DNA of 46,148 nt from Chrysophaeum taylorii. Taxonomy: Eukaryota > Sar > Pelagophyceae > Pelagomonadales > Pelagomonadaceae. Below are positions 17,375-28,437 of this stretch, one piece after another. A program made the position numbers and the translations under genes. Position 1 is the first letter of the stretch; each line of letters starts with the position of its first letter. Below the pieces are notes generated by a model. The model saw nothing but the letters and a program-made list of their open reading frames with translations. It was not told the DNA's origin and did no database searches. The stretch is taken from assembly GCA_029834535.1 (NCBI GenBank), contig JAQMWT010000635.1, positions 1 through 46,148 on the forward strand. The letters are read 5' to 3'.

Positions 17375-18631
17375 AATAGGTCATGTCACTAACTTCGACT
17401 TTTAAAGTTTCTCAGCCACAAATGCTTGCCCCAAACACCCCCAACCAGAGGGGGCGCAAAATAATGCTATTTTTCGAGGTGCAAACCATTGTGATTTCAA
17501 TATGTTGTCGACAAAGCATAAAGTATTGTTTACGTGCCAGTGGGAGATTTCTTCTCGAAACTCCTGTCAAGCGCTCACTTCCCAAGACTCGCACGATTCC
17601 TAGTGAACGCGGACTACTACGAACAGAGGGACATACTCACACACAAAGACGACTGTTCCTACCTAGCTACTTCGTGCGATGACTTACCTCAGTACTTGGG
17701 CACTCCACTGGACCCGCTCCTCACTGACCTATTTGATTCTCGAGCCCTGCGCCATTGCATGGTCAGCGAATGAAACAAGGCGACGTGTGGCGGAAACTCC
17801 TGCCTTTTAGGCCTTACCCTACATCTTGGGGCTTACCCTCCTTCTTAAGGGTCGCCCTCCCCCTATCTTTACGACGTCAAAGCCCTACATTGGGTGATGT
17901 CAGCTTGTTTCCGTGACAGTACGTCACCCTGTTTTCTTTTTCAAGAGTATCTTTTATCATAAAACAATCCGCCAGCCTCAAGTTGAGAGGTTCGGCGAGA
18001 GAGTTAGTTTGTGTGGCGGAAGAGCGGCGACTCCCTGCCCGCGTCGGACTCAAGAGAGATCACCGGCGTGTCGGCGATTCCTGCCCCTGAGCGCATTGCC
18101 GTTATTCTTTCTCCCGCCACAAGTGGTGGAGGCATACGAGATTCGGCGACTATGCCGGTCGCATCGAACGTGTGCCCACTGTTGCACTACACGGTCCAGA
18201 CCAGCCGCGCACACCCTGATCAAGTGTGCCGACAAGTTCCCGAGTGGCCGTTTTACGCGTGGAAGTCCCGCGTACTTATCGGTTCGTACGCCGTCGAGGA
18301 CGACGAACAAGCGCGAATCGGTAGTAACCGACGCGCGCGCGCGTATCGCTGACGCAGTCGAGCGAAGTGGGATCGCAACCCACCGGCATCAAGAGACGCC
18401 AAGCGGAGAAGGACTCCGCGCCCGTCGTACCCAGATTGGGCGACGGAAGACGCACGTAAATCCGAAAAGGAGCGTGTCGTGGACGTTGTAAGTCCGAGGG
18501 CCGTCGAGTTGAAACACGGCGACACAACCGCTGTGGACTCGTTCTGATCACGGCCGACTAGAACGAGCAGTCATGGAGCACGAGGACGCTGACGAGAGCA
18601 CCAACGAACCTACGTCTCCAGCACGTCACAA
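17375..18631. other. region upstream of the gypsy-type element, no identified gene
   Basis: Short open stretches at 17534-17773 (LARFLVNADYYEQRD) and 18011-18352 on the plus strand have coding-like composition, but I recognise neither. A TATA-like TTTTATCATAAAACA lies near 17952. The GTGTGGCGGAA sequence occurs at about 17786 and again at about 18012. This region may hold the LTR and leader of the following element, but I could not define LTR ends. Confidence 0.35.
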
Positions 18632-19099
18632 GTAGATGACGAAGACGTCTACGAAGAAGACGATCAGCAAGATGATGATGATGATGATGAACCAGTTCAC
18701 GAGCCGCCGATAGCGCCGCCGATGATATCGACCCCAGTCCGTGCCGAACACCCTGCGAGTGGCGAGGACTCGGACGCTACGACGACTTCGTTCCGAGCCC
18801 AGCTCGAAGCAATCCGACGTGCAAATGAACGCATGGCCGCCGAGACTCGAGAGCAGGAGGAACAAGAAGACGAAAGGCGAGAACAGTTGCGGCAACAAGA
18901 GCTGAGAGAGCTCCAAGAGGAACTTAAGCGAGAACGCGCCCAGTATCAAGCGTTACGAGAGGAGGCTCAACGGATGCGCCGAGACCGAGAGACGTGGGAT
19001 GCGGAAAGAACCGCGAGACTTTCGAGCAGTGCGGATCGGGAGCATCGCCCGCGGAACGGACTGCACAAGAGCGCGAAGCGCATGTTACGAGGGAAGTAA
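18632..19099 (+). pseudogene. gypsy-type gag N-terminus, acidic and coiled-coil
   Basis: The open frame begins with an acidic run (DDEDVYEEDDQQDDDDDDEP), then a Pro-rich section, then a long charged helix with heptad-like Glu/Arg/Gln/Leu pattern (REQLRQQELRELQEELKRER). It is likely the N-terminal part of the gag that follows in another frame. An ATG with an acidic start (MEHEDADEST) at 18573 is one frame away. The function is inferred as multimerisation by coiled coil. No LTR boundary or other domain is visible. Confidence 0.45.
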
Positions 19100-19221
19100 C
19101 GACTCGCGAGGAGACGACGCGCAAAGATGAAGGCAATGAATTCTTACGATAACGCTCGGATACTTTTGCTACCGCGTTCGCCAAGGCCAACCGGAATACC
19201 GAGCGTCGTTCGGGTGCCGGA

Positions 19222-20043
19222 TTGGAGACTGAAACCTTCAAGATAGTAATTGACGGTCGCGATCAACGTCAGTTCGACCTTGATTCGTCATCAGCGATGA
19301 ACACGTTAGCAGACGACCACTACTCGGTCGAGAAGTTGCGCTACCTGCCCGTTCACCTTCGCGACACGGTCGCTCCCATATTCGGCGAGCACCTGAAAGA
19401 GTACGATAGGCTCTGCGCCGGATTCGCGCATCCGGTGTCGTTTTATTTAAGTTTGGACGCTGACGATAAGGACCACGGATCGGAGATTCGCCGGCTACGA
19501 CGCCCGAATGATCAGTATTGCCGACGCATACTGGATTACTTTCGATCGACCTGCCGGCGTCCGCGCACGAAGGAGGAGCTTCTCCGGAAGTTACGGAAGG
19601 TCACCCAGAGTTCAGTGCTGAAGAAGTCCGGAGAACGGTATGTGCATACGTACTGCACAAAATTTCAAAATGAGGCGCTTGCCTTTTACGCCGGCGTCGA
19701 GCGAAACGTTGATGATGTCGAGATCGTCGATCATCTCATTCGAGGACTGGAGTCCAATGATTTGCGAACCCGAGTGAGAAACGTGCGAAGCGGTCATCCG
19801 GAGCACTATACGACTTTTGCGTCGACGATGGCGCTGATCGCACGTTTGGAAAACGACTTCGTCACGTCGCTGGAAGAACAGGGTGACCGCGGAACGCGAT
19901 CACCGGGGAACCCGAAATCGAACCGACCGCCGTGGGCGTGGGTCACGAACGATGGCATCGGATCAACAGGAAAAGAAGCCGCCGAAAGCCGAGGGTACCC
20001 GAATCGACAGCGACCCCTTGACCTGGTCTCAAAAACGTGCTAG
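19222..20043 (+). CDS. gag: Ty3/gypsy-type gag capsid domain
   Basis: A 273-codon open stretch whose middle resembles the Retrotrans_gag family. It has a Phe-rich helical start (LDYFRSTCRRP) and a Lys/Leu helix (LLRKLRKV). RYVHTYCTKFQNEALAF and VEIVDHLIRGLESNDLRTRV follow, and the last matches the family's F-x-x-G-L-x-P-x-L-R pattern. ALIARLENDFV ends the domain. The frame stops at a TAG inside what looks like a zinc-binding motif: KTC-stop-DCGF, then H, H, C and YYCAMHERGH within the next 45 residues. The stop is probably a mutation in a C-x2-C pair. The first codon is TTG; the first ATG is at 19297. Confidence 0.62.
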   Translation: METETFKIVIDGRDQRQFDLDSSSAMNTLADDHYSVEKLRYLPVHLRDTVAPIFGEHLKEYDRLCAGFAHPVSFYLSLDADDKDHGSEIRRLRRPNDQYCRRILDYFRSTCRRPRTKEELLRKLRKVTQSSVLKKSGERYVHTYCTKFQNEALAFYAGVERNVDDVEIVDHLIRGLESNDLRTRVRNVRSGHPEHYTTFASTMALIARLENDFVTSLEEQGDRGTRSPGNPKSNRPPWAWVTNDGIGSTGKEAAESRGYPNRQRPLDLVSKTC

Positions 20044-20128
20044 GACTGCGGTTTCTTATGGTCCACCCATGACGAAGACGCTCATGGGAATCGCGTGATT
20101 TGCAACCGCGATCCCGAACCGTATTATT

Positions 20129-20932
20129 GTGCGATGCACGAGCGGGGCCATCCCCCGAAGCACCTGGATGCAACGAAATCGCAAGAAATCCCGAAAGCAG
20201 CAAGACTCTAGCTGCGCGAATGCAACCCGCGGATCGGCAACCCACGAAGACATCCAGAACATGCTCAACGAGTTCGGGTCTTCGATGGCCACGATGATGG
20301 ACGAGGTCAAAAGTTTGAAAGATGGCCGGTTATCCTCTACGCGATCACGATCGTCTCATAGACGACACAGCCGCAGCCCCCGTCGTCGTGTCAACGGCCG
20401 CAGCACTAGCCGGAGCTCTCGCCGTCGCAAGGACAGCCGCAGCCCCAGTCGAAGCTCGCGCCGGCATAGAAGACGCCGATCGCGCGATGACGAATCCGAC
20501 AGTGGCCGTTATAAAGAGGATTCTGGCTACTCGAGCGCTACGTTTGCGTTCCAGACACCCTGCGATGCGCAGCTACCGTTCGTAGTGATGGTTTACCCGG
20601 AAGCGAGTACCCGCTCCAGCCAACCCACCAACGCCGATGCCGATGCCGCACCCGTGGGCCGTCATCGTTCGCAACAGGATGAGATGACCACCAACGCTCG
20701 GACCGTTCGTTGGTCTTCCACACAGGTTCTAGAGGAGATGTCGAGCGATGAATTGGAGACCCCACGTGACTGGGAAAATGACTCGGACTCTGACGATGAT
20801 GAGCCCGTATTTCGTGATCCAGTGTCCTCACCTGTATTTCCCATTGCGTCGTCAAGCGACGACCAAACGTTTTTTCGACGAGGAAGCCCTCGACGCACTT
20901 GGTTTGTCCTTGGACCCTCCAGTTACGAGTAA
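20129..20932 (+). pseudogene. gag C-terminal extension, Arg/Ser-dipeptide rich
   Basis: After a frameshift the sequence continues with an RS domain (SLKDGRLSSTRSRSSHRRHS, RSPSRSSRRHRRRRSRDDES). Acidic and Ser-rich tracts follow (ELETPRDWENDSDSDDDEP). RS domains in cellular proteins mediate RNA and splicing-factor contacts. In a retroelement the basic tract could bind element RNA or direct nuclear import; this is inference. Further acidic low-complexity frames reach about 21680 without a recognisable domain. Confidence 0.45.
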
Positions 20933-21687
20933 TGGAGCTACGGCCGGCGAATCGCCGCCGGATGTCGATTCCTACAGCACTATGTCGGACGATACCTACT
21001 CATCTGTGTGCTCTACGGGCGACGTAATTCCACCAGAGTTGACGTCGAGGACGACGTCCTCTTTTCCTGCGCCCCCGTCCCGAAACGGTTTTGGTCACGA
21101 CGAATCGAGCCACGGGCACTCCGCCGGAAGAAAGTGAGTCAGAGAGGCCGAAAGCGCCAGACGAGACATTGCAAGAGCCGGGCGAGACTTACGTTCCTTC
21201 GAATGGGAAGTGCAAGGACTGGCCACCGTCAATAGAAGAGAGCAGTGACAGCGCCGACAGAGCCGAGCAGGACACGACAGATGAATGTGGGAATCGAATT
21301 AAGGCAGTCAATGTTCATGAATTGGACGAAGCTGAGCCGATATGGAGCCTTCCGAGGTTATGGACGAGAGCCCAGTGCTTCCTAGTAAAGAAACCGCTAG
21401 AGCAGAAGAAAAGTCGATCGCCTATCTGCGGTCATGAGGCAGCAGTGGACAGAGAACAGATCGGAACGAAGTGAAGATCGGCAGAATATGAACGAGCGGA
21501 CGGAAGCGTCTTAAGACGAGGAAGTGAGCGCGATACGGGAGAATCCTGATACCTCGGGGAACTTCAGAGAGGAAGAAGCCGCCAAAGTGCCAATCTCTTC
21601 TGAGATCGCGCCAGACAAGGACAGGGAGCCACCAGACAAATATGCTGCCTTGGGCGCCGACTCGGAGACGACGGCGAGACGCGATAC

Positions 21688-22752
21688 GTGGGACCTAGCG
21701 TTAGTGACGATGCAGACACCCGGCGACGCACGGCCCGAGGCCCAATGTCATCACACCGCACTATCGCCGCGAGATGGGAAAACATCGAACAAGACCTCGT
21801 GACCATCGGCTGTTTGGACACAGGCACGTTAACATTAATGGTCGGGCACATTTGCAGGGAACGTGACGGACCGAAATTTGCGACGACGATTGGTGCTGAT
21901 AGAATGGCTGATGTCTCCTATATCTGCCGCGACATGGTCGCCAAGTTGGCTAAGGATAAGCTGATTCTCGACCAAGGCGAACTCCCAATTGCACGCACTC
22001 TATACGGCTCGGGATTAAACACGACGACCATCCATAAATGGATTGCAATACGAATTGCTCTCGCGGATGACGTTGCCGCGCCCGTGGTCGCCATTGTGGC
22101 TGACACCAATCATTTGTTCCTGCTTGGAGCGCGCGACATTCGAGTACTGGGAGCCGTGGTGGACTACCCGCACGATCGTTTTTCTTTTCATCGAACGCAA
22201 GTTGCGTACGGTCGCAAGTGGATGACAGTGCTAGGTCGACGAGTGGACTCCCCCATCTTAACGTTTAGACCGATTTACGAGCGCAGCCCAGTAATAGCAC
22301 CGATCTACGGTGATCAGCACACAGCGATGAAGCAAAGCCTCAACTCGGTCGATGCCCGAGTTTTCGCTCGTTTGTGCACTATTAAGGATCTCCATCGTCC
22401 GCTGCCAGAACGTGCGACAGTTTCGACGACCCGGGGACCATCCACCACCATTTTTTCTCGAGTTTCGAGTGATGCCGTACACGAAGTGGTCGCTTACGCT
22501 GCGCGCACGGTGAAGGTCGAGCCTGGTTGTACCTACAACGTACCAGTCACCCTTTCGCAGCCCCTGGGAAATGGACAGGTTTTCGTCGCCACGTCTTCTG
22601 GATATGAGCAGGTAGGGGTAGTCGATAGAATGTGTTCTTCCTGCGAGGATCATGACAAGTTGTCTGCTCGCGTGGCTGTTTCCTCCACCCAATATGTTCC
22701 GACCGTTGTGACTCGAGGCGAAGTTCTCGCACTCGGTGACATCGTTCGTTAA
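21688..22752 (+). CDS. degenerate retropepsin and pol linker, Ty3/gypsy-type
   Basis: A 354-codon stretch. IGADRMADVSYICRDMVAKL (residues 69-88) aligns with the gypsy protease active site (DTGADVSYIS), but the catalytic triplet D-T-G is D-R-M. Flap-like TLYGSGLNTTT and the C-terminal FLLGARDIRVLGAVVDY (family ILLGRDFLxxLGA) follow. A separate DTG at residues 44-46 lacks the right surroundings. The rest resembles the gypsy protease-RT linker: ARTVKVEPGCTYNVPVTL, then a strand pattern ending VTRGEVLALG. RT should come next but a methyltransferase-like domain does. The Thr-Gly loss suggests the protease is dead. Confidence 0.62.
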   Translation: MGPSVSDDADTRRRTARGPMSSHRTIAARWENIEQDLVTIGCLDTGTLTLMVGHICRERDGPKFATTIGADRMADVSYICRDMVAKLAKDKLILDQGELPIARTLYGSGLNTTTIHKWIAIRIALADDVAAPVVAIVADTNHLFLLGARDIRVLGAVVDYPHDRFSFHRTQVAYGRKWMTVLGRRVDSPILTFRPIYERSPVIAPIYGDQHTAMKQSLNSVDARVFARLCTIKDLHRPLPERATVSTTRGPSTTIFSRVSSDAVHEVVAYAARTVKVEPGCTYNVPVTLSQPLGNGQVFVATSSGYEQVGVVDRMCSSCEDHDKLSARVAVSSTQYVPTVVTRGEVLALGDIVR

Positions 22753-22888
22753 CAGGATGAGGTAACGATATCTACAGTCGAGACTTCACGAAGGATGGTG
22801 AAGTGAGCTACGACAAGGCCAGCCTTTCGTTCACTGTTTCAGTCGCCAGTCATATGACGCACTGCGATGCATCTCCCCCGCCGATGAT

Positions 22889-23913
22889 TTGAGCACCGAG
22901 CAAAAGGTTGCACGCCCGGCCGAACCGGCCGCGTCTTCCCGCAAAAGACCGACTGACGATGATGATTTCGCTCAGCGGTCTGACGAAGAAGAGAAGAGGC
23001 GTCGAGAGATCACCGAAGGCGAGATCCGCCAACGATATGAAGAGGCTCAATGGCTGCCGATCACTTACCGCAAAGTTGTGATGCTATTCAGCGAAGCCGG
23101 AGGCTGCACTTTAGGCCTACAACGAGCTAACGAGATGTGCGGGACGTCCTTTCGAGTCGTCTTCGCCCTCGATTCCTCCGACGCTGCCAATAAGATCCAC
23201 CATGCGAACTTTCCGAATGTCCCCGTGGTTCAGCACACTCTCTGTGGCCGCTATTTTACGACTCTGCGATTGATCGTGACCTACTTGCCCGTAGCGGAAT
23301 GGTCGTCGTCGATGTGCATCGCCTCGCCACCCTGCGTGCACTCTGCACTGTGCAACTTGACGTCCAGGGATGTCGGCAAAGGAGTCACGGCCACTCACTG
23401 GACTATGAAGCTATGCAAAATGGCTACCTCCTCATGTGGTTGATTGAGCAGGAGGCTTCGATTAACTCCTATGTGGCGCGTCTGCACCCATACGTGTACG
23501 TCGTCAATTTTTGCGACATCACGCCCAACCTGGTGAGCTGTCGCGTGCGGTTATTGGTCTCCCGTCACCCGCTGCACTTACGCGAGGCTCCCAAAACCTG
23601 CGTGAATATGCAACAAAAATTCGCTGCGGAGCTGGGTTAAGCAGATGAACGACATTTGCTTCGGATGAACAACTTAGGATCGTCCCGAGAAGCTACGGAC
23701 ACGGCCCATACAGTCACGCGGGTTTCTCTTCGCTTAGGATCCCATCGTTCGGATGCTCGGCCTCTGACCCTCAAAATGACCGCAGAGTTGCTCACAATGC
23801 CGATCGACTATGATTGGGCTGGCATATCCAAGACCGCCGCGTTTAAACACGTGGCGTCTGTCGTGCCCCCAGACACTCTTACCATATTAGCACTCAATTG
23901 CACAACGCCGTGA
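22889..23913 (+). pseudogene. C5-cytosine methyltransferase-like domain in a gypsy-type element
   Basis: Methyltransferase motifs appear in order across a frameshift (near 23390) and one stop (23638). Motif I is VVMLFSEAGGCTLGLQRA, motif II VVFALDSS, then ANFPNVPVV. Motif IV is CIASPPC, with catalytic Cys at 23333-23335. Motif VI corresponds to VYVVNFCDI, where the family has V-x-E-N-V, so Glu appears replaced by Val. Motif VIII is SCRVRLLV. Motifs IX-X are RPLTLKMTAELL, DYDWAGISKTAAFKHV and SVVPP (family QIGNAVPP). The N-terminus is acidic/basic low-complexity. It resembles bacterial-type and Dnmt-type C5 enzymes and differs from the copia-borne one. Damage implies an inactive copy. Confidence 0.7.
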
Positions 23914-24300
23914 TCAACGACATATGTCAAAGTGTCGAAGTCTTGCCGACTGCGTTGAGCCCTACAGATCGACCCTTTGAGCACTATCTGCGAATCGCTG
24001 ACACCACCCTTCCTCACGTACATACAGGTTCCGCTGTTCAACACGCGCACACGTGTCGTCAAGTGGGTGCCAGCAACTGATCTTGAGGATCTCACCAAAT
24101 GGAAACCTCCAGAAGTATCCTTGCTTCCGCCTGTAAAAGATGCGCCGGGGACGTCTCATGCTTCTTCTGCTGCCCCCCCCCCGACAACCAAAATTGGACG
24201 TTCCGCCGGAACCTGGGTCAGATCGGGAACCGAAGATTAGGAGCGAACCAAGAGTGCGCGTCAAAGGCGAAAATATCAACAAAAGTCATCCGGAAGTGAG
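23914..24300 (+). pseudogene. trailing pol-like fragment after the methyltransferase
   Basis: The same frame continues after the TGA at 23911 with VPLFNTRTRVVKWVPATDLE and a Pro-rich tail to 24240. No RT, RNase H or integrase motif is visible here. It could be a linker to a lost RT, or the end of the element. Confidence 0.3.
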
Positions 24301-24505
24301 ATTCAAATATGAGAAAAGTTCGACGTGCCATGGAAGAACGCACCGCGCGATGCAGATGGCGTACCGCTGCCTCAGACTCCGGAGCACGTCGAGGACAACG
24401 AAGCGATGAAAGTAAAAAACGCCGACGAGGCTTGGCGACAGCCGCATCCTGGGGGGGGGGGGGTCGCGCGAGAACACGAAGAGGACACCCCCCCAGCACG
24501 AAAGC

Positions 24506-24999
24506 TTAGAGCTGGGGGGTCGGTATCCCCTGCCCTAGGCCTCCCCTATAGCGCGGAGGGATCACCCCCCTAGGACGACGGGCACCGCAGCACTTGAGTG
24601 GCTCTACAATGTAGGCTACAGTTTGGCAGGGAAATTGGGTTTCGAGGGGGGTCTTTGGCGACGCTGAATGGGTCGCAAGGAATGTGGCGGCCTCTTGGTA
24701 GAATGTGGCGTCTCCGAGGTCCATGAGGTAGTCGCGGTGGTTCACCTCTGGAGCTGGGCTCTCATCCTCCTCCTCATCGAGGGCGGGCTCGTCGACGGAG
24801 TCTGGGTCGTTGACCTCGCCATGTTCGCGGGGGGCGGTTCGTTGTCGTGATCATCGTCGTCTTGAGGACAGGGCGCGTACAATATCCCGACACGTTTTAC
24901 AGCTCGGAGTCGCGCGTATGGCTAAGCCACTGTGATTTTCCTGCAGCCGCGCCTCCTCTTGTCCGATTCTTTTAACGCCTGTGCCCGCGAAGAGCGCGA
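24506..24999 (-). pseudogene. unidentified ORF fused to the end of the left inverted-repeat arm
   Basis: The minus-strand frame of the left-arm gene continues past the arm end with sequence not present in the right arm. It runs ALFAGTGVKRIGQEE, then SCKTCRDIVRALSS, a TGA at 24851, and then an acidic and aromatic stretch (SVDEPALDEEEDES, DLGDATFYQEAATFLATH) to about 24506. It marks a rearrangement joint. Composition changes here and I recognise no family. Confidence 0.35.
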
Positions 25000-27900
25000 G
25001 CTCCAAGAGCGAAAGCGCGTGATGCGGGTGGTCCGACGTCAGTGCCAAAAGGAGTGTGGCTCGCGGCTGACCTGTCTGCAAGGTAGGGCAGATGGGCGCG
25101 TGAGCTGAGATCCCGTGGTGAAGAGTATCCGGCCTGAAATGCTTGGGGTCCAGTGCGGGAATTCGAAAAGAGGGGTCGCCGAAGGAGAGTGAAGTAGAAC
25201 CAAGGGCGATGTAAGGGTCAGTCCTGCTGGGTGCATCCTCAATAGCGGAGATGCTGGGACCAGAGCAGTGAGTGCCGTAGTGACCAGGGTTGCCCTTGGG
25301 CGTGTAGAGCATTCGAAGGTGCGGGCATGTGACATGCGTCCTCAAATGAGGAGTGACGTGCTGAGCGATAAGACGCTTTTGAGGGAGGCCACGTTCGTGA
25401 CTTGGGTGCATGTTTGTGGTGGAGCCGGCAGCTGGCGTGGGACGTTTGTCGTGCATTCCAGTGATGCGAAAATGCTTACAGAAGTGGTTCAGTTGAAGCG
25501 AGTCTGTGCATAGTGCGCAGAGAATGTTTCCTGAGAGCGCAACGTCGATTTCCCGGAGGCAGCGCAAGCATGTGGCGTCCAGAAGAGAGCTATGCAAGGG
25601 GACATACATGACCGAAGTGGTCGCAATGGAATCGTGCATAGTTTGCGGCTGATCGGGTCGTTCAGAACTCTCGAAATCACTGTCTATTACTGCAGGCATG
25701 GGGAAAGGTTTCCAGAGGCTTGGTCGCGGTGAGACATAAGGATCGGCAGCCGAAAGGAGTGCGTCCTCTGACCGAAAGTTGGGGAGCGGGTGATCAGGTG
25801 CTGCGACTGGTGCTCGTGCGAAGACATCCATCAAATCGTTACATGGTGGTCGCATATGGGTCCATGCAACCTGCTGAGTAGTGTCATCCAGTGCATCCGA
25901 CCGAGAAGGTGGATGGTGGGTGCAGCAGCAAGCGCCGGTGAGCGGCGGTGCGCGCCTGTCTTCGAGGAGGAGAGGCGGCGAGGCGGAACCAGCTTCGAAG
26001 TGATCGGGAGCTGCTGATCGAGAGAGATCGAACAAGGTGGGAGTGCCTGGTGAATCTGAGATGATATGATACCTGCAGGTGCGGTGAGTGCCTGCGAGTA
26101 TGGTGACTGTGGGACTGTCGACAGCGAGTCTTGTCCTTGTCGATTCGGCATTGCGGGGTCATTGGTTGTGCTTGGATCAGGCGGCTGATCTGGAATGGTC
26201 GAGGAGACCATCTTCGAGACTAGTGAAGTGGGTCTTGCTACTTCGCCGTATGCATCATACCAGGGGGCTGAATCAGAGGGAATGTTGTTTGTGGCCTGCG
26301 GCTCTTGTGCCTGGGTCATAGAATGCGGCGGAGCCTTGGGTCCTTGAGTGTGGTTGCCATATTCGATGTAGGCATAATACTCGGGAACGTCTCGAGGTGT
26401 CTTTGTCTTTTTCGTTGACTTGTCGAAAGTGGGATCGAGGTGGCTTGGTGTTTCTTCGACAAGATTGCTTCCTGGGCCGTTGTGCCCGAAGAGAGAAGAA
26501 GCCCTTATGCATGTCTTGGCAGCATGATGGTGAGCATGATCATCAGGCAAAGAGCTGTCTTTTGATAGTTCGGAACTTGTCGACTCTTGATGTGGGTGTT
26601 CTTGATTCTTGGTGGGACTTTGCACGTGGTGATCGTCGCTGGTGGTAGCGGTACGGTCGCCGGTGTTGAATGAACGCCCTCGCAACTCAGACGCGGGGAT
26701 GTGGTCGAGTTGGAATGAACCAGGTGGCGGATAAGGCGAGCGGGTGCAAAGGGGTTCAGGGGGTGCCAAAGAGGCGAAGAGTGAGTGGGTAGAGGAGGAG
26801 GGGCCAGAGATGGCGGGGTGTTGAGAACAGATAGGTGGAGTGGGTGGTGAACCAGGAGAACCGGGTCCAGGGCATCCGTGGAGGTGGTGATGATACTCGG
26901 GGAGAATCGGGGGAGAGGCATTGGAGGTTGGTTCGGAAGGGGATGAAGGTTGGTTATTGATGGGGAAAGGAGGTAAAAGATGCGATACAGCATCTTGGGT
27001 GGGGTGGGTGGCATCCAAGGAGGTGAGCGTGGTTTGGAGGACGGCGTTGGTTTCAAGGTGGGAGCTGCGGATGTCAGCGTGGGCAGTTTCGAGTGCCTTG
27101 AGCTGGGTGTGGGTGAGATGGAGTTCAGCGTGGGTGGAGACCAGTTCGTCGGCTTGGATGGCGAGCTGGGCAGCGGCGAAAGCCAGGGCGGCGTCGGTGA
27201 TGATAAGTTTGTTGGCTGTGGATGACAAAGCGTCATCCCTGCGAATGAGCGTGGCCTTAGTTGCGGCCAATTCAGCGGTTTGGGAGCGGAGTGCAGCCTT
27301 AGTTGTGGCCAACTCGCGTTGGAGCTCAGACGGAGGAGCATTGGAACTTTGAGAAAGGAGGTGGGTGGTTGCTTGAGTGGGGACGGAGGAAGGGTCGTAG
27401 TCGTGGAGTGCATAGTCTCGCGGGTGGAGGGGCAAATCGGGGGAACAGCGACTTTCGAAAGGTGATGAAGGTCTGTCAGGAGGGTCCGATGGTTCGGCGG
27501 CAGGAACTTGAGCCGCGGAAGGAGCTGTTGTAGAAATGGAAGTGCCGGGGCCGCCGTGGCCGTAGGTGGCATGGTCTTGTGGGTGGAGAGGAAAGTCCTG
27601 AGGAGAGTGACTTGCGGAAGATGATGGATATCGGACAAGGGAATCCGACGGTGGGGCGGCATGAGCTTGAGCCGCGGTGGGGGCTTGGTCAGGGATGAAG
27701 GTGCCGGGGCCGTCATGGCCGTATATGGCATGATCATCAAGAAGATGAGTGGTGCAGCGAGAGGGTTGACGAGGATGTTGGGGAACTTGTACATGTGGTG
27801 TAGCGGGAGTCGCCGATAGTGGGAAGTTAGGCTCCAGTGAAGGAGGTAGAGGCTCCGGTGGGGTTGGCGGGGTGAAGGCAGTAATGTTTATTGGTGGTGG

Positions 27901-28093
27901 TGTGTTCAACATTGCTGGTGCGATATTTGAACAAAGTGGAGTGTCCTCGTGAAAGTGGGATGTGCCAGGTTGTGGAGTAACCTTGGCTATGCCTGGGTCC
28001 GGAGGGAAGGTAGTGGGGTCTGAGACTTTGCCGTGGGGTGTTTGACATCCGCTGGGGTTGTCGGCATGAGGGGGGGTGACCATCGAGATGATC
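25000..28093 (-). repeat. left arm of a large inverted repeat
   Basis: About 3.09 kb match the reverse complement of 28851-31937 with few substitutions and small indels. The outer limit is at GCTCCAAGAGC (25000) and the inner limit at GATGATC (28093). The spacer is 757 bp. Confidence 0.9.
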
Positions 28094-28437
28094 GGGGTTT
28101 GGGTCGCGACTTCGTGAGAAGTTTGCTTGTGTTTGAGGGGAGTTGCCGTATGAACTGCTGGTTGGGGAGCTTGTTCAGGTTGCTCGTCTTGTTCGAGTTG
28201 CTCGTCTTGATCGAGTTGCTCGTCTTGATCGAGTTGCTAGTCTTGAGCTTCGATTCTTGCGGCGGCAGCGAGTTTTGCGGCGAGCGCGGCATTTTCGGCA
28301 GCGTGTTTGGCTCTTTGATTAACCAAATCAGCTTTGAACAGTTGCAAATCAGCTTGGAGCTGGTGCCAGAGAGCTTGTTGTGTAGCGAATTGCGTCGCTA
28401 CTTCCAGACTCGGGACTTGTGGGTCGTGAGTCGCCAT
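25000..28437 (-). pseudogene. long Pro/Ser/Thr/His-rich coiled-coil protein, left copy
   Basis: The gene starts at ATG 28437 (MATHDPQVPS) with a short helix (ALWHQLQADLQLFKADLVNQ). It then has a TAG at 28237 followed by Q-L-D-Q-D-E-Q repeats, a Pro-rich region, a long Ala/Leu coiled coil (ATTKAALRSQTAELAATKAT), and further Pro/Ser/His-rich sequence. A 5-base insertion near 26060 shifts the frame. The later part has two Cys pairs, CLRC and CALC, with spacing like a small zinc-binding motif. It is cut off at the arm end. I do not recognise the family. It might be a structural or DNA/RNA-binding protein of a mobile element; the function is open. Confidence 0.5.

Noticed and set aside
21688..21900. 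DTG at residues 44-46 of the gypsy-type protease as the active site
   Set aside because: The surrounding pattern fits the later D-R-M position (GADRMADVSYI) far better; the first DTG lacks the following hydrophobic and Ser residues.
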